Assembly (NCBI GenBank): GCA_033065855.1
Contig: JAVXUO010000350.1
Location: 44,995-108,994, forward strand
Direction of reading: 5' to 3'
Source: Escallonia rubra
Taxonomy: Eukaryota > Streptophyta > Magnoliopsida > Escalloniales > Escalloniaceae
Length of the DNA stretch: 64,000 bases
This document shows positions 12,501-25,986 of this stretch, in pieces. A program made the translations under genes and the position numbers. The notes under the pieces were generated by a model. It ran no database searches and was not told where the DNA came from. It saw only the letters and a list, made by a program, of their open reading frames with translations. How positions within the stretch are numbered: the first letter of the stretch is position 1; every line of letters begins with the position of its first letter.

Positions 12501-15500
12501 TTTCAAGACAGGCTCCGATCGTTTTCTTTTTTGATGAATGGCAAAAACATTTCATCACTAAAAAAAATTTGTAAAGCCGTCCCGGTTGTTTGGCCATTAG
12601 CATATTTGTTTGTGTGCATAAACGTTTTTGGTCAGCTTTGGTCCATTTTCTTAATACTAGTTGTGATGCACGTGCGTTGCACGTGATTAGTTTCAAAAGC
12701 TGTTTCGAGACCAATGAGATAACATATTGTCTTTATCAAATTATTTGAGGGAGGGACAACTAAAATTATCATGTAACTAACCACACTTTGTGTCCGAATT
12801 TACTGTCAGAGACTTTGATTTTGCACTCTCGATGAGTATAAGTGTACAAGTTAGACCTCAGTCACCAAACTATGTGGATAAAAATTAAAACATGTACAAG
12901 TTCTTGGTTCAAATAGTCAAGGTCGTCTATCATGTAAATCTTAAAGTTTTAAGACATAAAGGGAGAATCCTGTTAAGAAATTAACAAAAGTTGCTCCCAT
13001 CGTTTTCAATACTTACTCAGCACACCTCCAAGCAACTTTGGTAGTGGCAAGACAGGAATCAAAGCATCCTTGTCACTTCCAATGAGATTGGATTGGAAAC
13101 TCCTCTTAGATGCGAGCCAAGATAGGTAAACATTTCAAGACAGGCTCCGATCGTTTTCTTTTTTGATGAATGGCAAAAACATTTCATCACTAAAAAAAAT
13201 TTGTAAAGCCGTCCCGGTTGTTTGGCCATTAGCATATTTGTTTGTGTGCATAAACGTTTTTGGTCAGCTTTGGTCCATTTTCTTAATACTAGTTGTGATG
13301 CACGTGCGTTGCACGTGATTAGTTTCAAAAGCTGTTTCGAGACCAATGAGATAACATATTGTCTTTATCAAATTATTTGAGGGAGGGACAACTAAAATTA
13401 TCATGTAACTAACCACACTTTGTGTCCGAATTTACTGTCAGAGACTTTGATTTTGCACTCTCGATGAGTATAAGTGTACAAGTTAGACCTCAGTCACCAA
13501 ACTATGTGGATAAAAATTAAAACATGTACAAGTTCTTGGTTCAAATAGTCAAGGTCGTCTATCATGTAAATCTTAAAGTTTTAAGACATAAAGGGAGAAT
13601 CCTGTTAAGAAATTAACAAAAGTTGCTCCCATCGTTTTCAATACTTACTCAGCACACCTCCAAGCAACTTTGGTAGTGGCAAGACAGGAATCAAAGCATC
13701 CTTGTCACTTCCAATGAGATTGGATTGGAAACTCCTCTTAGATGCGAGCCAAGATAGGTAAACATTTCAAGACAGGCTCCGATCGTTTTCTTTTTTGATG
13801 AATGGCAAAAACATTTCATCACTAAAAAAAATTTGTAAAGCCGTCCCGGTTGTTTGGCCATTAGCATATTTGTTTGTGTGCATAAACGTTTTTGGTCAGC
13901 TTTGGTCCATTTTCTTAATACTAGTTGTGATGCACGTGCGTTGCACGTGATTAGTTTCAAAAGCTGTTTCGAGACCAATGAGATAACATATTGTCTTTAT
14001 CAAATTATTTGAGGGAGGGACAACTAAAATTATCATGTAACTAACCACACTTTGTGTCCGAATTTACTGTCAGAGACTTTGATTTTGCACTCTCGATGAG
14101 TATAAGTGTACAAGTTAGACCTCAGTCACCAAACTATGTGGATAAAAATTAAAACATGTACAAGTTCTTGGTTCAAATAGTCAAGGTCGTCTATCATGTA
14201 AATCTTAAAGTTTTAAGACATAAAGGGAGAATCCTGTTAAGAAATTAACAAAAGTTGCTCCCATCGTTTTCAATACTTACTCAGCACACCTCCAAGCAAC
14301 TTTGGTAGTGGCAAGACAGGAATCAAAGCATCCTTGTCACTTCCAATGAGATTGGATTGGAAACTCCTCTTAGATGCGAGCCAAGATAGGTAAACATTTC
14401 AAGACAGGCTCCGATCGTTTTCTTTTTTGATGAATGGCAAAAACATTTCATCACTAAAAAAAATTTGTAAAGCCGTCCCGGTTGTTTGGCCATTAGCATA
14501 TTTGTTTGTGTGCATAAACGTTTTTGGTCAGCTTTGGTCCATTTTCTTAATACTAGTTGTGATGCACGTGCGTTGCACGTGATTAGTTTCAAAAGCTGTT
14601 TCGAGACCAATGAGATAACATATTGTCTTTATCAAATTATTTGAGGGAGGGACAACTAAAATTATCATGTAACTAACCACACTTTGTGTCCGAATTTACT
14701 GTCAGAGACTTTGATTTTGCACTCTCGATGAGTATAAGTGTACAAGTTAGACCTCAGTCACCAAACTATGTGGATAAAAATTAAAACATGTACAAGTTCT
14801 TGGTTCAAATAGTCAAGGTCGTCTATCATGTAAATCTTAAAGTTTTAAGACATAAAGGGAGAATCCTGTTAAGAAATTAACAAAAGTTGCTCCCATCGTT
14901 TTCAATACTTACTCAGCACACCTCCAAGCAACTTTGGTAGTGGCAAGACAGGAATCAAAGCATCCTTGTCACTTCCAATGAGATTGGATTGGAAACTCCT
15001 CTTAGATGCGAGCCAAGATAGGTAAACATTTCAAGACAGGCTCCGATCGTTTTCTTTTTTGATGAATGGCAAAAACATTTCATCACTAAAAAAAATTTGT
15101 AAAGCCGTCCCGGTTGTTTGGCCATTAGCATATTTGTTTGTGTGCATAAACGTTTTTGGTCAGCTTTGGTCCATTTTCTTAATACTAGTTGTGATGCACG
15201 TGCGTTGCACGTGATTAGTTTCAAAAGCTGTTTCGAGACCAATGAGATAACATATTGTCTTTATCAAATTATTTGAGGGAGGGACAACTAAAATTATCAT
15301 GTAACTAACCACACTTTGTGTCCGAATTTACTGTCAGAGACTTTGATTTTGCACTCTCGATGAGTATAAGTGTACAAGTTAGACCTCAGTCACCAAACTA
15401 TGTGGATAAAAATTAAAACATGTACAAGTTCTTGGTTCAAATAGTCAAGGTCGTCTATCATGTAAATCTTAAAGTTTTAAGACATAAAGGGAGAATCCTG

Positions 15501-18500
15501 TTAAGAAATTAACAAAAGTTGCTCCCATCGTTTTCAATACTTACTCAGCACACCTCCAAGCAACTTTGGTAGTGGCAAGACAGGAATCAAAGCATCCTTG
15601 TCACTTCCAATGAGATTGGATTGGAAACTCCTCTTAGATGCGAGCCAAGATAGGTAAACATTTCAAGACAGGCTCCGATCGTTTTCTTTTTTGATGAATG
15701 GCAAAAACATTTCATCACTAAAAAAAATTTGTAAAGCCGTCCCGGTTGTTTGGCCATTAGCATATTTGTTTGTGTGCATAAACGTTTTTGGTCAGCTTTG
15801 GTCCATTTTCTTAATACTAGTTGTGATGCACGTGCGTTGCACGTGATTAGTTTCAAAAGCTGTTTCGAGACCAATGAGATAACATATTGTCTTTATCAAA
15901 TTATTTGAGGGAGGGACAACTAAAATTATCATGTAACTAACCACACTTTGTGTCCGAATTTACTGTCAGAGACTTTGATTTTGCACTCTCGATGAGTATA
16001 AGTGTACAAGTTAGACCTCAGTCACCAAACTATGTGGATAAAAATTAAAACATGTACAAGTTCTTGGTTCAAATAGTCAAGGTCGTCTATCATGTAAATC
16101 TTAAAGTTTTAAGACATAAAGGGAGAATCCTGTTAAGAAATTAACAAAAGTTGCTCCCATCGTTTTCAATACTTACTCAGCACACCTCCAAGCAACTTTG
16201 GTAGTGGCAAGACAGGAATCAAAGCATCCTTGTCACTTCCAATGAGATTGGATTGGAAACTCCTCTTAGATGCGAGCCAAGATAGGTAAACATTTCAAGA
16301 CAGGCTCCGATCGTTTTCTTTTTTGATGAATGGCAAAAACATTTCATCACTAAAAAAAATTTGTAAAGCCGTCCCGGTTGTTTGGCCATTAGCATATTTG
16401 TTTGTGTGCATAAACGTTTTTGGTCAGCTTTGGTCCATTTTCTTAATACTAGTTGTGATGCACGTGCGTTGCACGTGATTAGTTTCAAAAGCTGTTTCGA
16501 GACCAATGAGATAACATATTGTCTTTATCAAATTATTTGAGGGAGGGACAACTAAAATTATCATGTAACTAACCACACTTTGTGTCCGAATTTACTGTCA
16601 GAGACTTTGATTTTGCACTCTCGATGAGTATAAGTGTACAAGTTAGACCTCAGTCACCAAACTATGTGGATAAAAATTAAAACATGTACAAGTTCTTGGT
16701 TCAAATAGTCAAGGTCGTCTATCATGTAAATCTTAAAGTTTTAAGACATAAAGGGAGAATCCTGTTAAGAAATTAACAAAAGTTGCTCCCATCGTTTTCA
16801 ATACTTACTCAGCACACCTCCAAGCAACTTTGGTAGTGGCAAGACAGGAATCAAAGCATCCTTGTCACTTCCAATGAGATTGGATTGGAAACTCCTCTTA
16901 GATGCGAGCCAAGATAGGTAAACATTTCAAGACAGGCTCCGATCGTTTTCTTTTTTGATGAATGGCAAAAACATTTCATCACTAAAAAAAATTTGTAAAG
17001 CCGTCCCGGTTGTTTGGCCATTAGCATATTTGTTTGTGTGCATAAACGTTTTTGGTCAGCTTTGGTCCATTTTCTTAATACTAGTTGTGATGCACGTGCG
17101 TTGCACGTGATTAGTTTCAAAAGCTGTTTCGAGACCAATGAGATAACATATTGTCTTTATCAAATTATTTGAGGGAGGGACAACTAAAATTATCATGTAA
17201 CTAACCACACTTTGTGTCCGAATTTACTGTCAGAGACTTTGATTTTGCACTCTCGATGAGTATAAGTGTACAAGTTAGACCTCAGTCACCAAACTATGTG
17301 GATAAAAATTAAAACATGTACAAGTTCTTGGTTCAAATAGTCAAGGTCGTCTATCATGTAAATCTTAAAGTTTTAAGACATAAAGGGAGAATCCTGTTAA
17401 GAAATTAACAAAAGTTGCTCCCATCGTTTTCAATACTTACTCAGCACACCTCCAAGCAACTTTGGTAGTGGCAAGACAGGAATCAAAGCATCCTTGTCAC
17501 TTCCAATGAGATTGGATTGGAAACTCCTCTTAGATGCGAGCCAAGATAGGTAAACATTTCAAGACAGGCTCCGATCGTTTTCTTTTTTGATGAATGGCAA
17601 AAACATTTCATCACTAAAAAAAATTTGTAAAGCCGTCCCGGTTGTTTGGCCATTAGCATATTTGTTTGTGTGCATAAACGTTTTTGGTCAGCTTTGGTCC
17701 ATTTTCTTAATACTAGTTGTGATGCACGTGCGTTGCACGTGATTAGTTTCAAAAGCTGTTTCGAGACCAATGAGATAACATATTGTCTTTATCAAATTAT
17801 TTGAGGGAGGGACAACTAAAATTATCATGTAACTAACCACACTTTGTGTCCGAATTTACTGTCAGAGACTTTGATTTTGCACTCTCGATGAGTATAAGTG
17901 TACAAGTTAGACCTCAGTCACCAAACTATGTGGATAAAAATTAAAACATGTACAAGTTCTTGGTTCAAATAGTCAAGGTCGTCTATCATGTAAATCTTAA
18001 AGTTTTAAGACATAAAGGGAGAATCCTGTTAAGAAATTAACAAAAGTTGCTCCCATCGTTTTCAATACTTACTCAGCACACCTCCAAGCAACTTTGGTAG
18101 TGGCAAGACAGGAATCAAAGCATCCTTGTCACTTCCAATGAGATTGGATTGGAAACTCCTCTTAGATGCGAGCCAAGATAGGTAAACATTTCAAGACAGG
18201 CTCCGATCGTTTTCTTTTTTGATGAATGGCAAAAACATTTCATCACTAAAAAAAATTTGTAAAGCCGTCCCGGTTGTTTGGCCATTAGCATATTTGTTTG
18301 TGTGCATAAACGTTTTTGGTCAGCTTTGGTCCATTTTCTTAATACTAGTTGTGATGCACGTGCGTTGCACGTGATTAGTTTCAAAAGCTGTTTCGAGACC
18401 AATGAGATAACATATTGTCTTTATCAAATTATTTGAGGGAGGGACAACTAAAATTATCATGTAACTAACCACACTTTGTGTCCGAATTTACTGTCAGAGA

Positions 18501-21500
18501 CTTTGATTTTGCACTCTCGATGAGTATAAGTGTACAAGTTAGACCTCAGTCACCAAACTATGTGGATAAAAATTAAAACATGTACAAGTTCTTGGTTCAA
18601 ATAGTCAAGGTCGTCTATCATGTAAATCTTAAAGTTTTAAGACATAAAGGGAGAATCCTGTTAAGAAATTAACAAAAGTTGCTCCCATCGTTTTCAATAC
18701 TTACTCAGCACACCTCCAAGCAACTTTGGTAGTGGCAAGACAGGAATCAAAGCATCCTTGTCACTTCCAATGAGATTGGATTGGAAACTCCTCTTAGATG
18801 CGAGCCAAGATAGGTAAACATTTCAAGACAGGCTCCGATCGTTTTCTTTTTTGATGAATGGCAAAAACATTTCATCACTAAAAAAAATTTGTAAAGCCGT
18901 CCCGGTTGTTTGGCCATTAGCATATTTGTTTGTGTGCATAAACGTTTTTGGTCAGCTTTGGTCCATTTTCTTAATACTAGTTGTGATGCACGTGCGTTGC
19001 ACGTGATTAGTTTCAAAAGCTGTTTCGAGACCAATGAGATAACATATTGTCTTTATCAAATTATTTGAGGGAGGGACAACTAAAATTATCATGTAACTAA
19101 CCACACTTTGTGTCCGAATTTACTGTCAGAGACTTTGATTTTGCACTCTCGATGAGTATAAGTGTACAAGTTAGACCTCAGTCACCAAACTATGTGGATA
19201 AAAATTAAAACATGTACAAGTTCTTGGTTCAAATAGTCAAGGTCGTCTATCATGTAAATCTTAAAGTTTTAAGACATAAAGGGAGAATCCTGTTAAGAAA
19301 TTAACAAAAGTTGCTCCCATCGTTTTCAATACTTACTCAGCACACCTCCAAGCAACTTTGGTAGTGGCAAGACAGGAATCAAAGCATCCTTGTCACTTCC
19401 AATGAGATTGGATTGGAAACTCCTCTTAGATGCGAGCCAAGATAGGTAAACATTTCAAGACAGGCTCCGATCGTTTTCTTTTTTGATGAATGGCAAAAAC
19501 ATTTCATCACTAAAAAAAATTTGTAAAGCCGTCCCGGTTGTTTGGCCATTAGCATATTTGTTTGTGTGCATAAACGTTTTTGGTCAGCTTTGGTCCATTT
19601 TCTTAATACTAGTTGTGATGCACGTGCGTTGCACGTGATTAGTTTCAAAAGCTGTTTCGAGACCAATGAGATAACATATTGTCTTTATCAAATTATTTGA
19701 GGGAGGGACAACTAAAATTATCATGTAACTAACCACACTTTGTGTCCGAATTTACTGTCAGAGACTTTGATTTTGCACTCTCGATGAGTATAAGTGTACA
19801 AGTTAGACCTCAGTCACCAAACTATGTGGATAAAAATTAAAACATGTACAAGTTCTTGGTTCAAATAGTCAAGGTCGTCTATCATGTAAATCTTAAAGTT
19901 TTAAGACATAAAGGGAGAATCCTGTTAAGAAATTAACAAAAGTTGCTCCCATCGTTTTCAATACTTACTCAGCACACCTCCAAGCAACTTTGGTAGTGGC
20001 AAGACAGGAATCAAAGCATCCTTGTCACTTCCAATGAGATTGGATTGGAAACTCCTCTTAGATGCGAGCCAAGATAGGTAAACATTTCAAGACAGGCTCC
20101 GATCGTTTTCTTTTTTGATGAATGGCAAAAACATTTCATCACTAAAAAAAATTTGTAAAGCCGTCCCGGTTGTTTGGCCATTAGCATATTTGTTTGTGTG
20201 CATAAACGTTTTTGGTCAGCTTTGGTCCATTTTCTTAATACTAGTTGTGATGCACGTGCGTTGCACGTGATTAGTTTCAAAAGCTGTTTCGAGACCAATG
20301 AGATAACATATTGTCTTTATCAAATTATTTGAGGGAGGGACAACTAAAATTATCATGTAACTAACCACACTTTGTGTCCGAATTTACTGTCAGAGACTTT
20401 GATTTTGCACTCTCGATGAGTATAAGTGTACAAGTTAGACCTCAGTCACCAAACTATGTGGATAAAAATTAAAACATGTACAAGTTCTTGGTTCAAATAG
20501 TCAAGGTCGTCTATCATGTAAATCTTAAAGTTTTAAGACATAAAGGGAGAATCCTGTTAAGAAATTAACAAAAGTTGCTCCCATCGTTTTCAATACTTAC
20601 TCAGCACACCTCCAAGCAACTTTGGTAGTGGCAAGACAGGAATCAAAGCATCCTTGTCACTTCCAATGAGATTGGATTGGAAACTCCTCTTAGATGCGAG
20701 CCAAGATAGGTAAACATTTCAAGACAGGCTCCGATCGTTTTCTTTTTTGATGAATGGCAAAAACATTTCATCACTAAAAAAAATTTGTAAAGCCGTCCCG
20801 GTTGTTTGGCCATTAGCATATTTGTTTGTGTGCATAAACGTTTTTGGTCAGCTTTGGTCCATTTTCTTAATACTAGTTGTGATGCACGTGCGTTGCACGT
20901 GATTAGTTTCAAAAGCTGTTTCGAGACCAATGAGATAACATATTGTCTTTATCAAATTATTTGAGGGAGGGACAACTAAAATTATCATGTAACTAACCAC
21001 ACTTTGTGTCCGAATTTACTGTCAGAGACTTTGATTTTGCACTCTCGATGAGTATAAGTGTACAAGTTAGACCTCAGTCACCAAACTATGTGGATAAAAA
21101 TTAAAACATGTACAAGTTCTTGGTTCAAATAGTCAAGGTCGTCTATCATGTAAATCTTAAAGTTTTAAGACATAAAGGGAGAATCCTGTTAAGAAATTAA
21201 CAAAAGTTGCTCCCATCGTTTTCAATACTTACTCAGCACACCTCCAAGCAACTTTGGTAGTGGCAAGACAGGAATCAAAGCATCCTTGTCACTTCCAATG
21301 AGATTGGATTGGAAACTCCTCTTAGATGCGAGCCAAGATAGGTAAACATTTCAAGACAGGCTCCGATCGTTTTCTTTTTTGATGAATGGCAAAAACATTT
21401 CATCACTAAAAAAAATTTGTAAAGCCGTCCCGGTTGTTTGGCCATTAGCATATTTGTTTGTGTGCATAAACGTTTTTGGTCAGCTTTGGTCCATTTTCTT

Positions 21501-24500
21501 AATACTAGTTGTGATGCACGTGCGTTGCACGTGATTAGTTTCAAAAGCTGTTTCGAGACCAATGAGATAACATATTGTCTTTATCAAATTATTTGAGGGA
21601 GGGACAACTAAAATTATCATGTAACTAACCACACTTTGTGTCCGAATTTACTGTCAGAGACTTTGATTTTGCACTCTCGATGAGTATAAGTGTACAAGTT
21701 AGACCTCAGTCACCAAACTATGTGGATAAAAATTAAAACATGTACAAGTTCTTGGTTCAAATAGTCAAGGTCGTCTATCATGTAAATCTTAAAGTTTTAA
21801 GACATAAAGGGAGAATCCTGTTAAGAAATTAACAAAAGTTGCTCCCATCGTTTTCAATACTTACTCAGCACACCTCCAAGCAACTTTGGTAGTGGCAAGA
21901 CAGGAATCAAAGCATCCTTGTCACTTCCAATGAGATTGGATTGGAAACTCCTCTTAGATGCGAGCCAAGATAGGTAAACATTTCAAGACAGGCTCCGATC
22001 GTTTTCTTTTTTGATGAATGGCAAAAACATTTCATCACTAAAAAAAATTTGTAAAGCCGTCCCGGTTGTTTGGCCATTAGCATATTTGTTTGTGTGCATA
22101 AACGTTTTTGGTCAGCTTTGGTCCATTTTCTTAATACTAGTTGTGATGCACGTGCGTTGCACGTGATTAGTTTCAAAAGCTGTTTCGAGACCAATGAGAT
22201 AACATATTGTCTTTATCAAATTATTTGAGGGAGGGACAACTAAAATTATCATGTAACTAACCACACTTTGTGTCCGAATTTACTGTCAGAGACTTTGATT
22301 TTGCACTCTCGATGAGTATAAGTGTACAAGTTAGACCTCAGTCACCAAACTATGTGGATAAAAATTAAAACATGTACAAGTTCTTGGTTCAAATAGTCAA
22401 GGTCGTCTATCATGTAAATCTTAAAGTTTTAAGACATAAAGGGAGAATCCTGTTAAGAAATTAACAAAAGTTGCTCCCATCGTTTTCAATACTTACTCAG
22501 CACACCTCCAAGCAACTTTGGTAGTGGCAAGACAGGAATCAAAGCATCCTTGTCACTTCCAATGAGATTGGATTGGAAACTCCTCTTAGATGCGAGCCAA
22601 GATAGGTAAACATTTCAAGACAGGCTCCGATCGTTTTCTTTTTTGATGAATGGCAAAAACATTTCATCACTAAAAAAAATTTGTAAAGCCGTCCCGGTTG
22701 TTTGGCCATTAGCATATTTGTTTGTGTGCATAAACGTTTTTGGTCAGCTTTGGTCCATTTTCTTAATACTAGTTGTGATGCACGTGCGTTGCACGTGATT
22801 AGTTTCAAAAGCTGTTTCGAGACCAATGAGATAACATATTGTCTTTATCAAATTATTTGAGGGAGGGACAACTAAAATTATCATGTAACTAACCACACTT
22901 TGTGTCCGAATTTACTGTCAGAGACTTTGATTTTGCACTCTCGATGAGTATAAGTGTACAAGTTAGACCTCAGTCACCAAACTATGTGGATAAAAATTAA
23001 AACATGTACAAGTTCTTGGTTCAAATAGTCAAGGTCGTCTATCATGTAAATCTTAAAGTTTTAAGACATAAAGGGAGAATCCTGTTAAGAAATTAACAAA
23101 AGTTGCTCCCATCGTTTTCAATACTTACTCAGCACACCTCCAAGCAACTTTGGTAGTGGCAAGACAGGAATCAAAGCATCCTTGTCACTTCCAATGAGAT
23201 TGGATTGGAAACTCCTCTTAGATGCGAGCCAAGATAGGTAAACATTTCAAGACAGGCTCCGATCGTTTTCTTTTTTGATGAATGGCAAAAACATTTCATC
23301 ACTAAAAAAAATTTGTAAAGCCGTCCCGGTTGTTTGGCCATTAGCATATTTGTTTGTGTGCATAAACGTTTTTGGTCAGCTTTGGTCCATTTTCTTAATA
23401 CTAGTTGTGATGCACGTGCGTTGCACGTGATTAGTTTCAAAAGCTGTTTCGAGACCAATGAGATAACATATTGTCTTTATCAAATTATTTGAGGGAGGGA
23501 CAACTAAAATTATCATGTAACTAACCACACTTTGTGTCCGAATTTACTGTCAGAGACTTTGATTTTGCACTCTCGATGAGTATAAGTGTACAAGTTAGAC
23601 CTCAGTCACCAAACTATGTGGATAAAAATTAAAACATGTACAAGTTCTTGGTTCAAATAGTCAAGGTCGTCTATCATGTAAATCTTAAAGTTTTAAGACA
23701 TAAAGGGAGAATCCTGTTAAGAAATTAACAAAAGTTGCTCCCATCGTTTTCAATACTTACTCAGCACACCTCCAAGCAACTTTGGTAGTGGCAAGACAGG
23801 AATCAAAGCATCCTTGTCACTTCCAATGAGATTGGATTGGAAACTCCTCTTAGATGCGAGCCAAGATAGGTAAACATTTCAAGACAGGCTCCGATCGTTT
23901 TCTTTTTTGATGAATGGCAAAAACATTTCATCACTAAAAAAAATTTGTAAAGCCGTCCCGGTTGTTTGGCCATTAGCATATTTGTTTGTGTGCATAAACG
24001 TTTTTGGTCAGCTTTGGTCCATTTTCTTAATACTAGTTGTGATGCACGTGCGTTGCACGTGATTAGTTTCAAAAGCTGTTTCGAGACCAATGAGATAACA
24101 TATTGTCTTTATCAAATTATTTGAGGGAGGGACAACTAAAATTATCATGTAACTAACCACACTTTGTGTCCGAATTTACTGTCAGAGACTTTGATTTTGC
24201 ACTCTCGATGAGTATAAGTGTACAAGTTAGACCTCAGTCACCAAACTATGTGGATAAAAATTAAAACATGTACAAGTTCTTGGTTCAAATAGTCAAGGTC
24301 GTCTATCATGTAAATCTTAAAGTTTTAAGACATAAAGGGAGAATCCTGTTAAGAAATTAACAAAAGTTGCTCCCATCGTTTTCAATACTTACTCAGCACA
24401 CCTCCAAGCAACTTTGGTAGTGGCAAGACAGGAATCAAAGCATCCTTGTCACTTCCAATGAGATTGGATTGGAAACTCCTCTTAGATGCGAGCCAAGATA

Positions 24501-25986
24501 GGTAAACATTTCAAGACAGGCTCCGATCGTTTTCTTTTTTGATGAATGGCAAAAACATTTCATCACTAAAAAAAATTTGTAAAGCCGTCCCGGTTGTTTG
24601 GCCATTAGCATATTTGTTTGTGTGCATAAACGTTTTTGGTCAGCTTTGGTCCATTTTCTTAATACTAGTTGTGATGCACGTGCGTTGCACGTGATTAGTT
24701 TCAAAAGCTGTTTCGAGACCAATGAGATAACATATTGTCTTTATCAAATTATTTGAGGGAGGGACAACTAAAATTATCATGTAACTAACCACACTTTGTG
24801 TCCGAATTTACTGTCAGAGACTTTGATTTTGCACTCTCGATGAGTATAAGTGTACAAGTTAGACCTCAGTCACCAAACTATGTGGATAAAAATTAAAACA
24901 TGTACAAGTTCTTGGTTCAAATAGTCAAGGTCGTCTATCATGTAAATCTTAAAGTTTTAAGACATAAAGGGAGAATCCTGTTAAGAAATTAACAAAAGTT
25001 GCTCCCATCGTTTTCAATACTTACTCAGCACACCTCCAAGCAACTTTGGTAGTGGCAAGACAGGAATCAAAGCATCCTTGTCACTTCCAATGAGATTGGA
25101 TTGGAAACTCCTCTTAGATGCGAGCCAAGATAGGTAAACATTTCAAGACAGGCTCCGATCGTTTTCTTTTTTGATGAATGGCAAAAACATTTCATCACTA
25201 AAAAAAATTTGTAAAGCCGTCCCGGTTGTTTGGCCATTAGCATATTTGTTTGTGTGCATAAACGTTTTTGGTCAGCTTTGGTCCATTTTCTTAATACTAG
25301 TTGTGATGCACGTGCGTTGCACGTGATTAGTTTCAAAAGCTGTTTCGAGACCAATGAGATAACATATTGTCTTTATCAAATTATTTGAGGGAGGGACAAC
25401 TAAAATTATCATGTAACTAACCACACTTTGTGTCCGAATTTACTGTCAGAGACTTTGATTTTGCACTCTCGATGAGTATAAGTGTACAAGTTAGACCTCA
25501 GTCACCAAACTATGTGGATAAAAATTAAAACATGTACAAGTTCTTGGTTCAAATAGTCAAGGTCGTCTATCATGTAAATCTTAAAGTTTTAAGACATAAA
25601 GGGAGAATCCTGTTAAGAAATTAACAAAAGTTGCTCCCATCGTTTTCAATACTTACTCAGCACACCTCCAAGCAACTTTGGTAGTGGCAAGACAGGAATC
25701 AAAGCATCCTTGTCACTTCCAATGAGATTGGATTGGAAACTCCTCTTAGATGCGAGCCAAGATAGGTAAACATTTCAAGACAGGCTCCGATCGTTTTCTT
25801 TTTTGATGAATGGCAAAAACATTTCATCACTAAAAAAAATTTGTAAAGCCGTCCCGGTTGTTTGGCCATTAGCATATTTGTTTGTGTGCATAAACGTTTT
25901 TGGTCAGCTTTGGTCCATTTTCTTAATACTAGTTGTGATGCACGTGCGTTGCACGTGATTAGTTTCAAAAGCTGTTTCGAGACCAA
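9555..25986 (+). repeat. Homogenised core of the array
   Basis: Units with landmarks 10818 to 25986 (25 consecutive units) are all exactly 632 bases. They carry the same state at every diagnostic site I compared: 'aaggtcgtctatc', 'ttttaagacata', 'aaagttgctccc', 'gatcgtttt' and 'cggttgtttgg'. Such uniformity implies very recent expansion or strong homogenisation. It could partly be an assembly effect. Confidence 0.9.
10129..10158 (-). mobile_element. Helitron-type 3' terminus inside the array unit (one example of about 51)
   Basis: On the minus strand the unit reads CACGTGC-AAC-GCACGTG, a perfect 7-bp stem with a 3-base loop (10141-10157). It is followed about 8 bases later by CTAG (10129-10132) and then T. 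A short GC-rich hairpin just before a terminal CTRR next to a target T is the diagnostic 3' end of plant Helitrons. No convincing 5' TC end was found in the unit, so it holds at most a 3' Helitron fragment. The same stem carries two CACGTG G-boxes. The equivalent position occurs in every unit, for example CTAG at 4444-4447. Confidence 0.5.
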